This document shows positions 14,465 to 21,542 of a stretch of 22,690 bases of DNA, in pieces. Under the pieces are notes generated by a model. That model worked only from the letters and a program-made list of their open reading frames with translations, made no database searches and had not been told where the DNA came from. Each line of letters starts with the position of its first letter. The first letter of the stretch is position 1. The DNA is from an uncultured Desulfobacterales bacterium (lineage in GTDB: Bacteria > Desulfobacterota > Desulfobacteria > Desulfobacterales > JAFDCJ01), in the NCBI GenBank assembly GCA_945787595.1, contig CALZJV010000021.1, positions 9,213-31,902 of the forward strand, in the 5' to 3' direction. The translations under genes and the position numbers were made by a program.

Positions 14465-16156
14465 ATGCAGGCAGATAAAACTTTGTGGGAGGTCTTGAAA
14501 TCCGATGTCCTGATTATCGGAGGTGGTTTTGGTGGACTGTGGGCTGCTCTGCGGGCGGCCGAGGGCGGCTCTTCCGTGATCCTGGTCGATAAATCTTTCG
14601 CCGGTAAATCCGGACATTCTTATTTTGCCGGGGGGGCGATGATGGTTTTGCTTCCGGAAGATGATCTGGAAGAATATGTTCACGATATCGCCTTGGGCAA
14701 CGAGTGGCTTGTGGATCAGGAAATGGTGGCCGCCGTCTTTGATGGGTCTTATGATCGGCTCAAGGATTTGGAGTCTTTTGGCATCCCGTTTCGCAAAAGT
14801 GGTGATGAGTATATTTGGACTAAGGCCCGGGGTACTGCGAATGTCAAAAATTTATGGCCGGAGCATGCCACAGCAGCGGATGAGGTGACCATCCTGCGGA
14901 AGGTTGCGCTTTCAAGAAATGTCCACATAGTTGATCATGTTTATGTTTACGACCTTGTCAAGAGTGATGATGGCAGCGTTACGGGAGCTGTCGGCGTTGG
15001 CGTGAAGGCTCTGAGGAATTATCTTTTTCACACAAAGAGTGTCATCGTCGCTACAAACTCCGGCGGTTACCGCGGTCATCATCTCGCCTGCGAATTGCAG
15101 GGGACCGGGCCATTTATGGCCTACGATGCCGGAGCAAGAATTAAAAATCCCGAGTTTCACTACATCAATATCCGGCCGGCCAGGCATGAGATCGAGGGCT
15201 CGGGAATTTTGCCGGCCATTGGTGCCAGGTGGACCAATGCAAAAGGTGTCCATTATATGGAAACCTATGATCCGGTGTTGAAGGACAGGGCGCCGGTCTA
15301 CAAAATCGTTGTGGCCGCCGCCAAAGAGGCCCTGCAGGGGAATGCGCCCATATCCATCGATGTCGAGGGAATGACGGAGGAAGAACGTGAAAAATTCCGT
15401 GTTCTTCAGGTGAGCCATGGCTGGATGCCGATTCTGTTCGAAAAATGCCGGCGCGAAGAGGGCTATGATCCATTGCTGGACAACATCGAATGGCAGCCGG
15501 CCTACGAGGCGAATAAACTCGGTGTTGATGCGGATGTGAACTGCAAAACCGCATTAGACGGTTTGTTTGCTGCCGGGATGGCCAGACCCCTGGGCATCAA
15601 TCCGTTTACAGGCTGGTCCATTGCTTCGTGCACCTGGTCTGGGTACCGAGCAGGTGAGCGTGCCGGCGCATATGCCAAAAACACAAAATTAAGAACTATC
15701 GATTTTTCCAGGTTGACGCAAAGCAGGGAAAAATTTTTTAAGCCGCTGGAATTCGAAGACAGCGTAGATCCCGACGACCTGATTCATGAGCTGCAGAAAA
15801 TCCTCTTTCCGGTGGATGCGCTGATAATCATGAGCGAACCCAAATTACAGCATGCCCTGGATCAGGTCTTGACGTTGAAGGCTGAGAAACTGCCCTGTTT
15901 GCAAGCCGCCGATGTCAGAACCCTGATCAAAGTCAAGGAAACCCAGACCATGATGCTTTCGGCGGAAATGACATTGATGGCAGCGATGATGCGAAAAGAA
16001 ACCCGGGAGAACATATTTTATCGGGAAGATAATAATGAGGTTGATAATAAAAACTGGCTGAAATGGATTTTTGCGGAAAAAGGCCATGATGGCGAAATTC
16101 ATTTTTCAACCGAAGATATTCCCTTCGAGAAATATCCGTTTCAGCCTGATGTTTAG
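14465..16156 (+). CDS. AprA/FrdA-like FAD-dependent oxidoreductase, module C
   Basis: This 563-residue cytoplasmic flavoprotein of the succinate dehydrogenase/fumarate reductase/AprA superfamily has its FAD motif GGGFGG at residues 19-24, with VILVDK at the end of the second strand and SGHSYFAGG as the flavin-contacting loop. The C-terminal FAD segment reads GLFAAGMARPLGINPFTGWSIASC, and the chain ends with MMRKETRENIFYREDNN and an acidic tail. AAGGAGG precedes the ATG. It is paired with the ferredoxin just upstream and with the TAXI-TRAP transporter, so an acid imported by that transporter may be its substrate. Neither the HYTMGG active-site segment of fumarate reductase nor the GSHSGCCG segment of AprA is present, so the reaction is unassigned. 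The three flavoproteins in this window are clearly different from each other rather than recent copies. Confidence 0.88.
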   Translation: MQADKTLWEVLKSDVLIIGGGFGGLWAALRAAEGGSSVILVDKSFAGKSGHSYFAGGAMMVLLPEDDLEEYVHDIALGNEWLVDQEMVAAVFDGSYDRLKDLESFGIPFRKSGDEYIWTKARGTANVKNLWPEHATAADEVTILRKVALSRNVHIVDHVYVYDLVKSDDGSVTGAVGVGVKALRNYLFHTKSVIVATNSGGYRGHHLACELQGTGPFMAYDAGARIKNPEFHYINIRPARHEIEGSGILPAIGARWTNAKGVHYMETYDPVLKDRAPVYKIVVAAAKEALQGNAPISIDVEGMTEEEREKFRVLQVSHGWMPILFEKCRREEGYDPLLDNIEWQPAYEANKLGVDADVNCKTALDGLFAAGMARPLGINPFTGWSIASCTWSGYRAGERAGAYAKNTKLRTIDFSRLTQSREKFFKPLEFEDSVDPDDLIHELQKILFPVDALIIMSEPKLQHALDQVLTLKAEKLPCLQAADVRTLIKVKETQTMMLSAEMTLMAAMMRKETRENIFYREDNNEVDNKNWLKWIFAEKGHDGEIHFSTEDIPFEKYPFQPDV

Positions 16157-16213
16157 CTATTTTCCATCCATAAATGGTCTTTTTGCCCAATCTCGGCGTC
16201 AATCGGCGCGTTT

Positions 16214-16250
16214 GTTTGTGCGACGTAGCATGCTACGTCTCCGCACAAAC
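16214..16250. repeat. Long near-perfect hairpin with 18-bp palindromic core
   Basis: GACGTAGCATGCTACGTC (16222-16239) is a perfect palindrome. It is extended by GTTTGTGCG on the left and CGCACAAAC on the right, with a 3-base bulge (CTC) on the right arm. No T-run follows. The element sits 58 bases after the flavoprotein stop in a 238-base gap without genes. It may be a REP-like extragenic element or an mRNA-end hairpin. Confidence 0.55.
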
Positions 16251-16334
16251 GCTTGATTTCCTTGACCTTGGACAAAAATCCGCATTTCTGGATTGGAAAC
16301 ACGACTGAGTGGCCAAACTGATTTTAACGGATTT

Positions 16335-16375
16335 ATGGACGGGCACTAGCTAATGCCCATCCATTGAATTTTTTT
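16335..16375 (+). terminator. Intrinsic-terminator-like stem-loop before the response regulator
   Basis: ATGGACGGGCA (16335-16345) pairs with TGCCCATCCAT (16354-16364) at 10 of 11 positions around an 8-base loop. Four bases later comes a run of seven T (16369-16375). It would end transcription of module C or act as an attenuator, because the response-regulator ribosome site begins only about 6 bases further on. Confidence 0.55.
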
Positions 16376-16394
16376 ACTACGAGGAGAAACATCC

Positions 16395-16889
16395 ATGACG
16401 GAAAAAGATCGCTTGACGGGCAAAAAAATTCTCATCGTCGATGATGAGCCGGATGTATTGGAAACACTGGAAGAATTTTTGACCCAGTGTGATATCAGCA
16501 AGGCAAGGACGTTTGATAAGGGCAAAGAACTGCTGGAAACCCAACGCTTTGATATAGCGATTCTGGATATTATGGGGGTCAGAGGCTATGAATTGTTAGA
16601 TGTGGCCGTCCAACGCAAGATTACCGCCGTCATGCTGACAGCCCATGCCTTGACTCCCGAAAGCATTGTCAAATCCTATAAAAATGGCGCAGCCTATTAT
16701 ATACCGAAAGAAGAAATGGCCCGTATCACAACGTTTTTAGAGGATATCTTGGATGCCCAGGAACGTGGCAGAAGCACGTGGCTGAACTGGCTTGATATGC
16801 TGACGGACTCTTATTGGGAGAAAAAATTCGGACCGGATTGGAAGACTAAAGATAAAAAGTTCTGGGATAATTTTATGGATCGTAAGTAA
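16395..16889 (+). CDS. Single-domain response regulator with C-terminal Trp-rich tail
   Basis: This 164-residue protein has a CheY-like receiver domain at residues 10-125. The acidic pocket is Asp16 and Asp17 (VDDEPDV), the phospho-acceptor is Asp58 (ILDIMG), the switch residue is Thr82 (MLTAHA) and the conserved Lys is Lys105 (YIPKEE), so it should be phosphorylatable. There is no DNA-binding domain. The last 35 residues form a hydrophilic extension with four Trp (WLNWLDM, DSYWEKKFGPDW, KFWDNFM). GAGGAG precedes the ATG. No histidine kinase is encoded nearby. Its position after module C, behind a terminator-like hairpin, suggests it is transcribed at a reduced level with the operon or from its own promoter. 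The output is unknown and may be protein-protein interaction through the tail. Confidence 0.88.
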   Translation: MTEKDRLTGKKILIVDDEPDVLETLEEFLTQCDISKARTFDKGKELLETQRFDIAILDIMGVRGYELLDVAVQRKITAVMLTAHALTPESIVKSYKNGAAYYIPKEEMARITTFLEDILDAQERGRSTWLNWLDMLTDSYWEKKFGPDWKTKDKKFWDNFMDRK

Positions 16890-16907
16890 AGTTTACAACC
16901 CTAAATG

Positions 16908-17567
16908 TTAGTGGTAGCGGATAGGCGGACTATGCCGCTTAATTATTATAGACTTTAGCCACTTATATGGTATCAGCATAGACACTCTCTTCTGATAGAT
17001 CAGGTATTTTTCTCCGAATTCCCTTATAAGTTTTTTTTCTTCAAGATAAGTTCCTACAATCAAATAGGATGTAAGTATTATATTTACTAATATCACTGAT
17101 ACGTCCAATTGACGTGCCCAAATAATTAGAATAGTTGCGAGATACCATGGATGCCGAGTTATGCCCAGGACACCTGAAGTGTCTATCTCACCTGTATCGG
17201 TCATCGCCTTGTTCGAGGTTCCTTCTTTTATCTGTTTAATTCCCAAGAACTGACGTACATCATAGTTACGCCCGCCAAGGAAGAACAACAAAACGGCTGT
17301 CACAATTACGAGCACTTGGCCTATGCACATATATCCCTTCCAATGAAATATAGCTTGAGTTCGTATCGAATAAGCAAATAAGGCGACAGGTATTAGAGTT
17401 AGAATTGCTATGAGGTTGAAAAAAAATCGATAAAAACGAAATCTAGGTCCGAAGTGTTTCTTAAAAAGTTCTATCACCGATGCCGATATCATTGTACTGT
17501 GTAAGACGCACCATGCTATAATGAGTAAAGAAAGGATTAGGTATTTAGTGTAATCTATTGGTTCCAT
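16908..17567 (-). CDS. Isoprenylcysteine carboxyl methyltransferase (ICMT)-like membrane protein
   Basis: This 219-residue membrane protein has about five or six hydrophobic segments. The C-terminal third carries the ICMT/PEMT-type motif: GVLGITRHPWYLATILIIWA (the RHPxY element that binds S-adenosylmethionine), followed by a hydrophobic helix and YLEEKKLIREFGEKYLIYQKRV (the E-E...G..Y..Y element). This arrangement is shared by bacterial membrane methyltransferases and NnrU-like proteins of unknown substrate. The ribosome site is weak and the ATG start is chosen by length. It is convergent with the response regulator (19 bases between the stops) and is not obviously part of the transporter region. 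The bacterial substrates of this family are mostly unknown. Confidence 0.75.
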   Translation of the reverse strand: MEPIDYTKYLILSLLIIAWCVLHSTMISASVIELFKKHFGPRFRFYRFFFNLIAILTLIPVALFAYSIRTQAIFHWKGYMCIGQVLVIVTAVLLFFLGGRNYDVRQFLGIKQIKEGTSNKAMTDTGEIDTSGVLGITRHPWYLATILIIWARQLDVSVILVNIILTSYLIVGTYLEEKKLIREFGEKYLIYQKRVSMLIPYKWLKSIIIKRHSPPIRYH

Positions 17568-17710
17568 AACAACGAATTATTTTAAGGAATTTTGAATATA
17601 AGACGGTAGATAGGCATTAAAGGTTACACATTATGGAAAATCCGGAACAGAGTAATGAATGAACAGCAATCAAAATGAAAACGGAAGATTGTGTGCAATG
17701 CCGGGATTTT

Positions 17711-18096
17711 ATGTTAAATAAAAGCCGCAGTGCAAAGCTGTTCATCCATAACGATCCCTAATGGTCTCAGACAGCATTCGATTTCGGTGGCGATCATCCA
17801 CTGCGCTATAATCATAGACTTACGCTGAAAACTCCCCGTCTGCTCAGTTAAATCAATTGGTTAATGAATTGAACTTTCTGATGGATCAGCAGTTGGAAAA
17901 GAAAAAAGCGGCTAAATTTTTGCGGTCTAACATGTTATCGAAAATTTCTGGTGTCAGTGGCCGCAATTATTCAGCCACCCGCCGATTTATGGAGCGAAAC
18001 CAGCACTTCAAGGAGCACGGTCTCCCCTGTGGACATTGCCATGTTCACTTGACCTTTTCCGGGGGTTGTACTATAGCGCAGGTGGAATCAACGTAA
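17711..18096 (+). pseudogene. Decayed histone-deacetylase/AcuC-like gene
   Basis: Frame one from 17711 reads SAKLFIHNDP, then a TAA (17759-17761), then WSQTAFDFGGDHPLRYNHRL. This resembles the N-terminal HDAC/acetoin-utilisation deacetylase start, where the family has FGPDHPLRPERL. That frame ends at 17849-17851. A second frame from 17857 carries GVSGRNYSATRRFMERNQ and later FSGGCTIAQ. These look like the family's helix before the active site and a damaged version of its GGLHHA motif. The catalytic His pair is missing. At least one nonsense codon and one frameshift separate the parts, so the gene is taken as broken. The assignment rests on short motif resemblance only. The remaining bases of the 583-base gap (17568-18150) show no gene. 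Confidence 0.4.
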
Positions 18097-18150
18097 TCTT
18101 CATGTCATGATGGACATAAATGCTATGAAATAAAGGAGTCGGTGCCTGCA

Positions 18151-18789
18151 ATGTTCGAAACTAAAGACAGCGTGGATTTTTACTGGGACCCGGTCTGACC
18201 GTGGTGTTGGATTACATCCAGGTGGATGATAGACGTCGGGTTGCAAAAACACATTCACATCAATTGGAAGCTTTTTAGCCTCAAACTAATTAACAGGGGA
18301 CGTGAGGTTAAGGAGGATTTCAAGATATTGCATGAAATCGGTCTGAAAGCTTTGCGTGTTGCCGCTGCGGTCCGCAGTGAATTTGGCAACGATGGAGTTG
18401 GAAAGATATATACCGCTCTGGGAGTGCGCTATCATCACGACCAGGAGGACATCGATGAGCCAGCAGTTTTGGAGGAAATCCTGCAAAATGGTGGTTTTCC
18501 CACCAGCCTGGTTGCTTCAGTTGACGATAAAGCCTGGGATAATGATATCCAGACCGATATGGATCACGCCATTGCCAAAGCCGGTAGCGATGTCGGCGTG
18601 CCGTTGATTGTGCTTGATGGGGGAGCCGGCGCTGGTTTTTTTGGCCCGGTCATGAGTCCGGCCCCTACAGGTAGGCAAGCTGTGAAGTTTTGGGATGCCA
18701 TCATTGCTGCCGGTAGTACACCCGGGTTTTTTGAGCTTAAACGGACGCGGGAAATTGGTCCATTGTTTGGGGAGCGTCCAGAGATTTAG
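18151..18789 (+). CDS. DsbA-family (Rv2466c-like) selenoprotein with UPWC active site
   Basis: Read with the in-frame TGA at 18196-18198 as selenocysteine, this is a 212-residue thioredoxin-fold protein. The start MFETKDSVDFYWDPV is followed by U16-P17-W18-C19 and then WITSRWMIDV. This aligns with the FWFDPLCPWCWITSRW active site of mycobacterial Rv2466c (mycothiol-dependent nitroreductase), with TGA exactly at the nucleophilic Cys19. The rest also fits that family: DVGVPLIVLDG, FFGPVMSPAPTG and STPGFFELKRTRE near the C-terminus. An AGGAG lies 12 bases before the ATG. Homology continues on both sides of the TGA in one frame, and a hairpin with an AGGT loop lies 17 bases after it. A stand-alone start at 18226 would remove the active site. 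A plain nonsense mutation in a Cys-type gene is the alternative. Confidence 0.82.
18215..18228 (+). promoter_or_regulatory. Candidate bacterial SECIS hairpin
   Basis: CATCC-AGGT-GGATG forms a perfect 5-bp stem with a 4-base loop containing GG. The loop Gs are 23 and 24 bases after the TGA at 18196-18198. In E. coli fdhF the SECIS loop (AGGUCU) has its Gs about 19 to 20 bases after the UGA. Spacing and loop composition therefore fit SelB recognition. A competing 5-bp stem TGGAT/ATCCA sits just upstream. Confidence 0.6.
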
Positions 18790-18933
18790 GATCGGCGGGA
18801 TGATTTTGTTGAGCCCTTCCCCAAGTGGGATATTTGGAAAATAGTGCTTCCACTGGATATTCTCTTTTGTCATCATTTCGAATGTGATCCATTTTTCCAG
18901 AACGTACTTATTCAAAAAACTCTTTCTTGAAGC

Positions 18934-19374
18934 CTATGTCCCAAGCAGACACTTCTCTGAACTATTATGGCTCTCATAGTACCGGGCTTCGATAAGGTTT
19001 CCTTCCGGGTCTCGAAAATAAATCGATGTTCCCGTACCGTGCGCGCCCCAGCGTGGTGCAGGCCCATCCTCTAAATCGACATTGTTCGTTTGAAGTCGCT
19101 GTAAAAGATCTTGCCAGGTCTCCTTACTCAAGGCAATACAGAAATGGTTCAAGTTTTCACGCCCCTGTCCGGCCCGAGCGATTTTCTGCCACATCTTTTT
19201 CGGAAACAGGTCGATAATCGTATCCGAATTCAGTCGCACAGAGGGAAATGGCACATCTCCAGCCCGGTATTCCTCCAAGCGTTCAGGCTTAAACATCAGT
19301 ATTTTCGAATAAAATGCGATCATCTTCTCGTCATCTTCCACATTCAATACGATGTGATCTATCAATCCTTCCAT
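18934..19374 (-). CDS. VOC (glyoxalase/bleomycin-resistance) family protein
   Basis: This 146-residue protein has the two-module beta-alpha-beta-beta-beta fold of the vicinal oxygen chelate superfamily. Metal-ligand candidates are in the expected places: His7 (LIDHIVLNV), His77 (LNHFCIAL) and Glu129 (EGNLIEARYY), preceded by the family FRDPEGN signature. Members include glyoxalases, dioxygenases and fosfomycin-resistance enzymes. The sequence does not single out one of these. The start chosen has GAAGGGA 6 bases upstream. An earlier in-frame ATG at 19398 has no better site. It is convergent with the selenoprotein gene, with a 144-base gap in which no convincing gene is seen. Confidence 0.82.
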   Translation of the reverse strand: MEGLIDHIVLNVEDDEKMIAFYSKILMFKPERLEEYRAGDVPFPSVRLNSDTIIDLFPKKMWQKIARAGQGRENLNHFCIALSKETWQDLLQRLQTNNVDLEDGPAPRWGAHGTGTSIYFRDPEGNLIEARYYESHNSSEKCLLGT

Positions 19375-19533
19375 ATTCAGTCCCTTCGAAAAAATCATAT
19401 CGTCTATAGTTATAGCCGTCGTCCCGAAAAACTTCCAAAGCGGCTCGGCCCTGCGACCAGGTGAAGTCGCGTTGTTATATGCAATATTTAAATTCGCGGA
19501 TAAGGCACGCTGCTAGGCGTCGCCTGCATGCAG

Positions 19534-20379
19534 TTAGAAGGCTTCATTGAACATTTCGTCTGTCATTGCGCCGTCACAGATCTTTGTTACCGGGCCGGTC
19601 ATTCTAGCGACAAAGCCTTTTGTGAACTGGATTCTCAGACTGCCGCCAGGCATATGTACCTTGATATCTGGTTCGCATAGGCCAAGCTTGTAAGCAACGG
19701 CTGCAGCGGCGGTACTACTGCTGCCCGAAGCCAGTGTGTAGCCCGCTCCCCGTTCCCAAATCTCAATCTGAATGTTGCTTCGATCCATGACTTTCATGAA
19801 TTGAACATTGGTACGATTCGGGAAACGAGGCTCTACCTCGATCAGTGGGCCGTAGCGACGGGCTTGGTCAGGTGACGGATTGTCCGAGAGGACAACACAG
19901 TGAGGATTGCCAACCGTTGCAGCGCAGTATCTCAGGACTTCGCCGTCGAACGCCAGTTTCTCATTTAGAACCTCTCGCGGGGCACCCTCAACGGGGATAA
20001 TCGTGCTGTCGAAACGAACCTCACCCATTTCCACTTCCACGCCCTTGCCGTCGGGACTGATCTCGCATGAGACCAAGCCACCGGGCGTCTCAACGGTGAA
20101 AGGCTGGTCAACGACGAGGCCTTCATCCCAAAGGAATCGTGCAAAGATACGGAGACCATTTCCGCTCTTTTCCGCTTCGCTTCCGTCAGGGTTGAAAATC
20201 CGCAGCCCGAAATCACAGCGTCTGCTATCCAAGGGACCAAGCAGAATTCCATCGGACCCTACGCCGTAGTTCCGGTGACAGATAAGACGAATAACGTCCG
20301 GATCGGGTTCCCCCTGTATTTCCGCCGGGAGGATCACGATGTAGTCGTTGCCCAATGCATGGTATTTCGAAAAGTCCAT
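19534..20379 (-). CDS. dapF: DapF-like (diaminopimelate epimerase fold) protein lacking both catalytic cysteines
   Basis: This 281-residue protein has the full DapF fold: FSKYHALGNDYIVI at the start, NYGVGSDGILL, FNPDGSEAEKSGNG near residue 70, VGNPHCVV near 160 and ERGAGYTLASGSSS near 215. In diaminopimelate epimerase the two active-site cysteines lie in the CGNG and ACGTGAC-type motifs. Here they are Ser72 (KSGNGL) and Ser218 (ASGSSST), and the nearby second-motif Cys is Thr223. Other binding-site elements look intact, so the fold and probably the substrate cleft are kept but the two-thiol racemase mechanism cannot operate as in DapF. It may be an isomerase or dehydratase of another type, by analogy with Cys-to-Ser/Thr members of the related proline-racemase-like family. 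The gene stands alone, with no lysine-pathway neighbours. The ribosome site is weak. Confidence 0.78.
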   Translation of the reverse strand: MDFSKYHALGNDYIVILPAEIQGEPDPDVIRLICHRNYGVGSDGILLGPLDSRRCDFGLRIFNPDGSEAEKSGNGLRIFARFLWDEGLVVDQPFTVETPGGLVSCEISPDGKGVEVEMGEVRFDSTIIPVEGAPREVLNEKLAFDGEVLRYCAATVGNPHCVVLSDNPSPDQARRYGPLIEVEPRFPNRTNVQFMKVMDRSNIQIEIWERGAGYTLASGSSSTAAAAVAYKLGLCEPDIKVHMPGGSLRIQFTKGFVARMTGPVTKICDGAMTDEMFNEAF

Positions 20380-20530
20380 TTTTTTCTTTCTATGTTCTCA
20401 TACAGGGGAAAAACCCGGAGATCACGTCTTGAATATTGGATCGGGAATACCTAGTGAAAATGTTATCCCGTGTCCTTTGGGTATAATGCCCGTGTTACTT
20501 CACGTCTGCTAAACTCCTTTTAATACCTTT

Positions 20531-20617
20531 TTATCCTAAAACCTTCTGAAGAATCTTATTAAGCTCCTGCATCTGATACGGTTTTACAATCGCACCACAA
20601 AAACCATAGTCCGTAGT
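20531..20617 (-). pseudogene. C-terminal tail of a receiver (hybrid kinase) domain, orphan fragment
   Basis: On the - strand the frame reads DYGFCGAIVKPYQMQELNKI and ends LQKVLG-stop at 20531. This is the usual last helix of a response-regulator receiver domain, with the conserved Lys-Pro (VKPY). No upstream part of a receiver domain is present. The frame meets a stop at about 20621 and the flanking sequence belongs to a truncated oxidoreductase gene in another frame. It is the second half of a rearrangement scar. Confidence 0.55.
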
Positions 20618-20895
20618 AAATCACATCTCTCCAAGCGCTCTATTTCTCTTTTTACCTCATCTGGTAATGTATTCGTTTTATACGCATTACGTTGTTCAGA
20701 CAGTGGTTCAAACCTTTCAGTAACGACTCTGTTTCTGTAATGCTCTGGTTTTTCGACTGGATCGAAATTTTCTGCGTAAAGGTCAGAAACTTCAACTCTA
20801 TTACCATCAGCCTCAAAAGTTTTTATCGCTGTATCCCTGAGCCAACCATTGAACGAGTTTGGTTCAGGATGGCTATACACTATCAATACGTTCAC
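20584..20895 (-). pseudogene. Truncated NAD(P)H-quinone-oxidoreductase-like flavodoxin-fold gene
   Basis: A GTG start with GGAG upstream opens MNVLIVYSHPEPNSFNGWL, the flavin-binding start of the NQO1/KefG-type flavodoxin-fold family. RLERCDLL follows, where intact members continue into the FQFPLWWFGMPA motif. After ERCDLL the frame instead reads RTMVFVVRL and stops at 20584. Only about 95 of the usual 190 or more residues are kept, so FMN/FAD and NAD(P) sites are incomplete. The junction lies around 20612-20625, next to a receiver-domain tail in a different frame. A short functional protein is unlikely. Confidence 0.72.
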
Positions 20896-20925
20896 GCATT
20901 ACTCCGGCTAGTTTTTGGGTGGGGC

Positions 20926-21429
20926 TTAACCGCCTTTCTTCCCTACCATAATCGTAATGGTGTTCGACTCGGCACGACCTTCCCACACGTCCCAGATATT
21001 GTGCCCGTGAAGCGATGAGGTGTCGAGAGTACACTTGACCTGGAAACGGCCGTGACTATGGAAGGTGTGTGAGAGGAGAACACTGATGACTGCGCCTGGT
21101 CTTACATCGCCACCAGGATACTTTCCATGGCCCAACGAGCCACCTGGGTGCGTGATTTCTGAGACCTTGCCATCCGACGATGTGACGGTTGATGTGATGA
21201 ATTGATCGATAAACTTGGGCCATGGCAAATTGATGGGTAAGGAAGAGACATTGGTTAGCTCGAGCGTCAAAAGAGCAGGTTGGCCTGCGACAACATCTGG
21301 CGGCGATATGAGCGTAGCTTTGAGTACAGCCGCAGAGATGGACTCTGGAACCGGCGCTTTCGCTGGTGTGATGTCAGCGCAGATACACATGATGCACAGG
21401 CCGAAGATGAGAACGATCGACTTCTTCAT
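20926..21429 (-). CDS. Small secreted protein of unknown function with a beta-rich (Ig-like) domain
   Basis: This protein of about 167 residues has an N-terminal signal peptide (MKKSIVLIFGLCIMCICADITPAKA). The mature part has alternating short beta-strand-like segments (ALLTLELTNVSSLPINLPWP, GAVISVLLSHTF, FQVKCTLDTSS, SNTITIMVGKKGG), which suggests a single Ig-like or BsuPI-like domain. His-rich spots (SHTFHSHGR, SSLHGHNIWD) are visible but their role is unknown. The ATG at 21429 is preferred because it starts the signal peptide directly. An in-frame ATG at 21456 would add nine residues. I do not recognise the family. It lies 113 bases downstream of the lipoprotein gene on the same strand and could be co-transcribed. 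Confidence 0.6.
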   Translation of the reverse strand: MKKSIVLIFGLCIMCICADITPAKAPVPESISAAVLKATLISPPDVVAGQPALLTLELTNVSSLPINLPWPKFIDQFITSTVTSSDGKVSEITHPGGSLGHGKYPGGDVRPGAVISVLLSHTFHSHGRFQVKCTLDTSSLHGHNIWDVWEGRAESNTITIMVGKKGG

Positions 21430-21542
21430 TACGATTCTCTTAATTCTGTATTTCATTGGTTAATTCCTACGCCGAACGCTGGGCATCACCTGGGCCATAA
21501 GCCGTCAGGCTTTTGGGATCAGCGTTAATCCCCTTGTTGGCT

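Noticed and set aside
16908..16960. Bidirectional terminator between the response regulator and the ICMT-like gene
   Set aside because: No convincing stem with T-run was found in the 18-base gap.
17857..18096. Independent small gene with two CxxC-like cysteines (PCGHC)
   Set aside because: It has a TTG start without ribosome site, and its middle resembles part of a deacetylase, so it is better read as part of the decayed gene.
18226..18789. Stand-alone CDS starting at 18226
   Set aside because: It begins after the active-site motif and has no ribosome site. Homology continues upstream through the TGA to the ATG at 18151.
18517..18915. Open frame on the - strand overlapping the selenoprotein gene and the gap after it
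   Set aside because: Most of it is the shadow of the selenoprotein gene. The remainder (18790-18915) shows no recognisable domain or ribosome site.
19460..19533. Possible integron attC site between the VOC and DapF-like genes (TTGTTATATGC on one side, GTTAGAAGG on the other)
   Set aside because: The core does not fit GTTRRRY, no integrase is seen, and neighbouring - strand genes (for example at 20895/20926) are too close to be separate cassettes.
21463..21542. Second attC-like fold between the lipoprotein and secreted-protein genes
   Set aside because: The arms pair, but GTTCGGC and GATTAAC do not match the attC core consensus.
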